A stretch of DNA of 64,000 bases from Falsiroseomonas ponticola (GTDB lineage: Bacteria; Pseudomonadota; Alphaproteobacteria; Acetobacterales; Acetobacteraceae), in contig NZ_JAERQN010000009.1 in the NCBI RefSeq assembly GCF_016805305.1, positions 248,001 through 312,000 on the forward strand, given 5' to 3'. Both the position numbers and the translations under genes were made by a program. Within the stretch, counting starts at the first letter, position 1. Each line of letters opens with the position of its first letter. This document shows, one piece after another, positions 62,737 to 64,000 of the stretch. The notes below the pieces were generated by a model. It was not told where the DNA came from, searched no databases, and saw only the letters and a list, made by a program, of their open reading frames with translations.

Positions 62737-63537
62737 ATGGCCGACGCCGCCGCTTCCCTGGTCCGCCTGCTGGACATCATGGCCCGGCTGCGCGCGCCGG
62801 ATGGCTGCCCCTGGGACCAGGCGCAGGATTTCGCGACGATCGCGCCCTACACGATCGAGGAAGCCTATGAGGTCGCGGACGCCATCGCCCGCGGCCCGGA
62901 TTTTCCCCAGCTGATGGATGAGCTGGGCGACCTGCTGTTCCAGGTCGTCTACCACGCCCAGATGGCGTCCGAGGCCGGTCGCTTCGGCTTCGCGGAGGTC
63001 GCGACGGTGATCGCCGACAAGATGATCCGCCGCCACCCCCATGTCTTCGGGGAAGCCGCGGCCCGCGACGTGGCCGCCCAGAACAGCGCCTGGGAGGTCC
63101 AGAAGGAAGCGGAGCGCGCCGCGCGGGCGGAGATCGGGACCCTGGCCGGGGTGCCGGCGACCCTGCCCGCCCTGACCCGCGGCCTGAAGCTGGCGCGCCG
63201 CGCCGCCCGCGTCGGCTTCGACTGGCCCGATCCCGGCGCCGTGCTGGACAAGCTGGAGGAGGAAGCGGCGGAGCTGCGCGCCGAGCTTCCCGCCATGGAC
63301 AAGGCTCGCCAGGCGGATGAGGTCGGCGACCTGTTCTTCGTGCTGGTGAACCTGGCGCGGAAGCTGGACCTCGACCCCGAGACCTGCCTGCGCGACGCCA
63401 ATGCGAAGTTCGAGCGCCGCTTCAACGCGGTGGAAAAGGCCCTGGCGGCGGAGGGCAAGGCCCCGGCCGATGCGGGGCTGGAGGCGATGGAAGCCGCCTG
63501 GCAGGCCGTGAAGCGCCAGGAACGCGGCGAGGCCTGA
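62737..63537 (+). CDS. mazG: Nucleoside triphosphate pyrophosphohydrolase MazG, 266 aa
   Basis: Two tandem MazG domains. The first shows LRAPDGCPWDQAQDF (about residues 18-32), the EEAYEVADAI (E-E-x-x-E) helix about 41-50 and ELGDLLFQVVYHA (about 62-74). The second shows EEEAAELRAELP (about 177-188) and DEVGDLFFVLVNLAR. It hydrolyses non-canonical NTPs and (p)ppGpp-related NTP pools. Length is normal. It is divergent from the TAXI gene. Confidence 0.93.
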   Translation: MADAAASLVRLLDIMARLRAPDGCPWDQAQDFATIAPYTIEEAYEVADAIARGPDFPQLMDELGDLLFQVVYHAQMASEAGRFGFAEVATVIADKMIRRHPHVFGEAAARDVAAQNSAWEVQKEAERAARAEIGTLAGVPATLPALTRGLKLARRAARVGFDWPDPGAVLDKLEEEAAELRAELPAMDKARQADEVGDLFFVLVNLARKLDLDPETCLRDANAKFERRFNAVEKALAAEGKAPADAGLEAMEAAWQAVKRQERGEA

Positions 63538-63584
63538 CCCCGATCCTGTAAACCGGATTTACAACCAGGCGCCGCCACGCCCCG

Positions 63585-63605
63585 TGATGTAGTAGCGCTA
63601 CATCA
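63585..63605. promoter_or_regulatory. Strong dyad TGATGTAG-N5-CTACATCA
   Basis: Perfect eight-base arms around TAGCG; the inner GTAGCGCTAC is itself a perfect ten-base palindrome. A half-similar site (TGTCGCGCTACA) occurs 12 bases later. It lies in the convergent gap between mazG and the partial gene at 63667. The regulator is unknown. A nearby GTAAACCGGATTTAC (about 63548-63562) is another inverted repeat. Confidence 0.5.
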
Positions 63606-63666
63606 TGGCTGTTGTCGCGCTACACGGTGCCGGACCACTGGCACAGACGGTGAACAGACGCCGCCT

Positions 63667-63990
63667 TCAGGCCACGCCCCGGGCCCGGCCGCCCGGCATG
63701 GACCAGCGCAGCGTGGGCGCGGTGGCGCCAAGCGCGGCCAGCGCCACCGCTTCCGGCGCCTGGGTGGTGGAGAGGTAGATGCGCAGCAGGGCCTGCACCG
63801 GGCCCTCCGCCGCCAGCCGCGCGCCCATGGCCGCCCGCACCCCCGGCCGCCGGTCCTGGTCCAGCGCGGCGGCGGCATCCCGCAGCAGGGACAGGGCGGC
63901 CTCCGTCACCGCATCCGGCGCCTCGCCCCGCGCCCGCGCCGCCAGGCGGCCCGCCACCTCCACCGGGTCGAGATCGGCGGCGGTCGCCAT
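63667..63990 (-). CDS. Hypothetical protein, possibly truncated by window end, 107 aa
   Basis: Ala/Arg-rich helical protein (ATAADLDPVEVAGRLAARARGEAP start; PVQALLRIYLSTTQAPEAVALAALG middle). The ATG at 63990 is preceded in frame by GTG 63993 and the window edge, so a longer protein starting beyond 64000 cannot be excluded. HEAT-like helices possible. Function unknown. Confidence 0.45.
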   Translation of the reverse strand: MATAADLDPVEVAGRLAARARGEAPDAVTEAALSLLRDAAAALDQDRRPGVRAAMGARLAAEGPVQALLRIYLSTTQAPEAVALAALGATAPTLRWSMPGGRARGVA

Positions 63991-64000
63991 CACGAGGGCG

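Overview
The window comes from a very GC-rich alphaproteobacterial chromosome, most likely an Acetobacteraceae (Roseomonas-like) member of the Rhodospirillales. Reasons: strong GC3 bias, a fused cellulose synthase (BcsA+BcsB in one 1560-residue protein, as in Acetobacter AcsAB), the tmk-holB-metG-tatD-MBL operon, and alphaproteobacterial-type phage families (protease/capsid fusion, GpA terminase, DUF2924 plus large serine recombinase). The genus is an inference.

The window has three parts. (1) 1-23116: the right part of a prophage that continues beyond the left edge. Head genes run on the minus strand (small and large terminase, gpW-like connector, portal, prohead protease/major capsid fusion, DUF2190 cement-like protein), with an endolysin and a holin-like protein between the capsid and gpFII-like genes. 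Upstream are small phage genes, two ParB-domain DNA methyltransferases (one with an in-frame TAG), a Toprim-VapE primase/helicase beside a roughly 290-bp symmetric repeat array, and at the right end a DUF2924 / serine recombinase / HTH module. Two plus-strand insertions look like cargo: a UDG-like gene between portal and gpW, and a secreted trypsin-like protease with a membrane partner. (2) 23440-34506: a plus-strand defence-type island: proteasome-beta-like Ntn hydrolase, DUF499 ATPase, DUF3780, DUF1156 DNA methylase, PLD-SNF2 helicase and a HEPN (RX4H) protein. The last five are almost contiguous and probably act together. A tRNA-Ser(TGA) gene lies just beyond.

(3) 35112-64000: chromosomal backbone. 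UDP-glucuronate decarboxylase is followed by a convergent cellulose operon (proline-rich protein, BcsQ, BcsAB, BcsC; no BcsZ or BcsD seen), an FkbM methyltransferase, an LpxR-like lipid A deacylase, an apparently exported argininosuccinate-lyase-like protein with a LysR regulator, a Tat-type amidohydrolase, then cell-wall genes (lytic transglycosylase, RlpA, DacA) running into tmk-holB-metG-tatD-MBL. A dif-like Xer site lies in the convergent gap after the MBL gene. A TAXI-type solute-binding protein, MazG and a partial gene close the window.

How the parts work together: the phage head genes form one translationally coupled minus-strand transcript. The island combines DNA modification (methylase), DNA translocation or processing (helicase/PLD, ATPase) and a candidate RNase effector (HEPN), as expected for a multi-gene anti-phage system. 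The backbone genes cover exopolysaccharide and envelope remodelling and DNA precursor/replication housekeeping.
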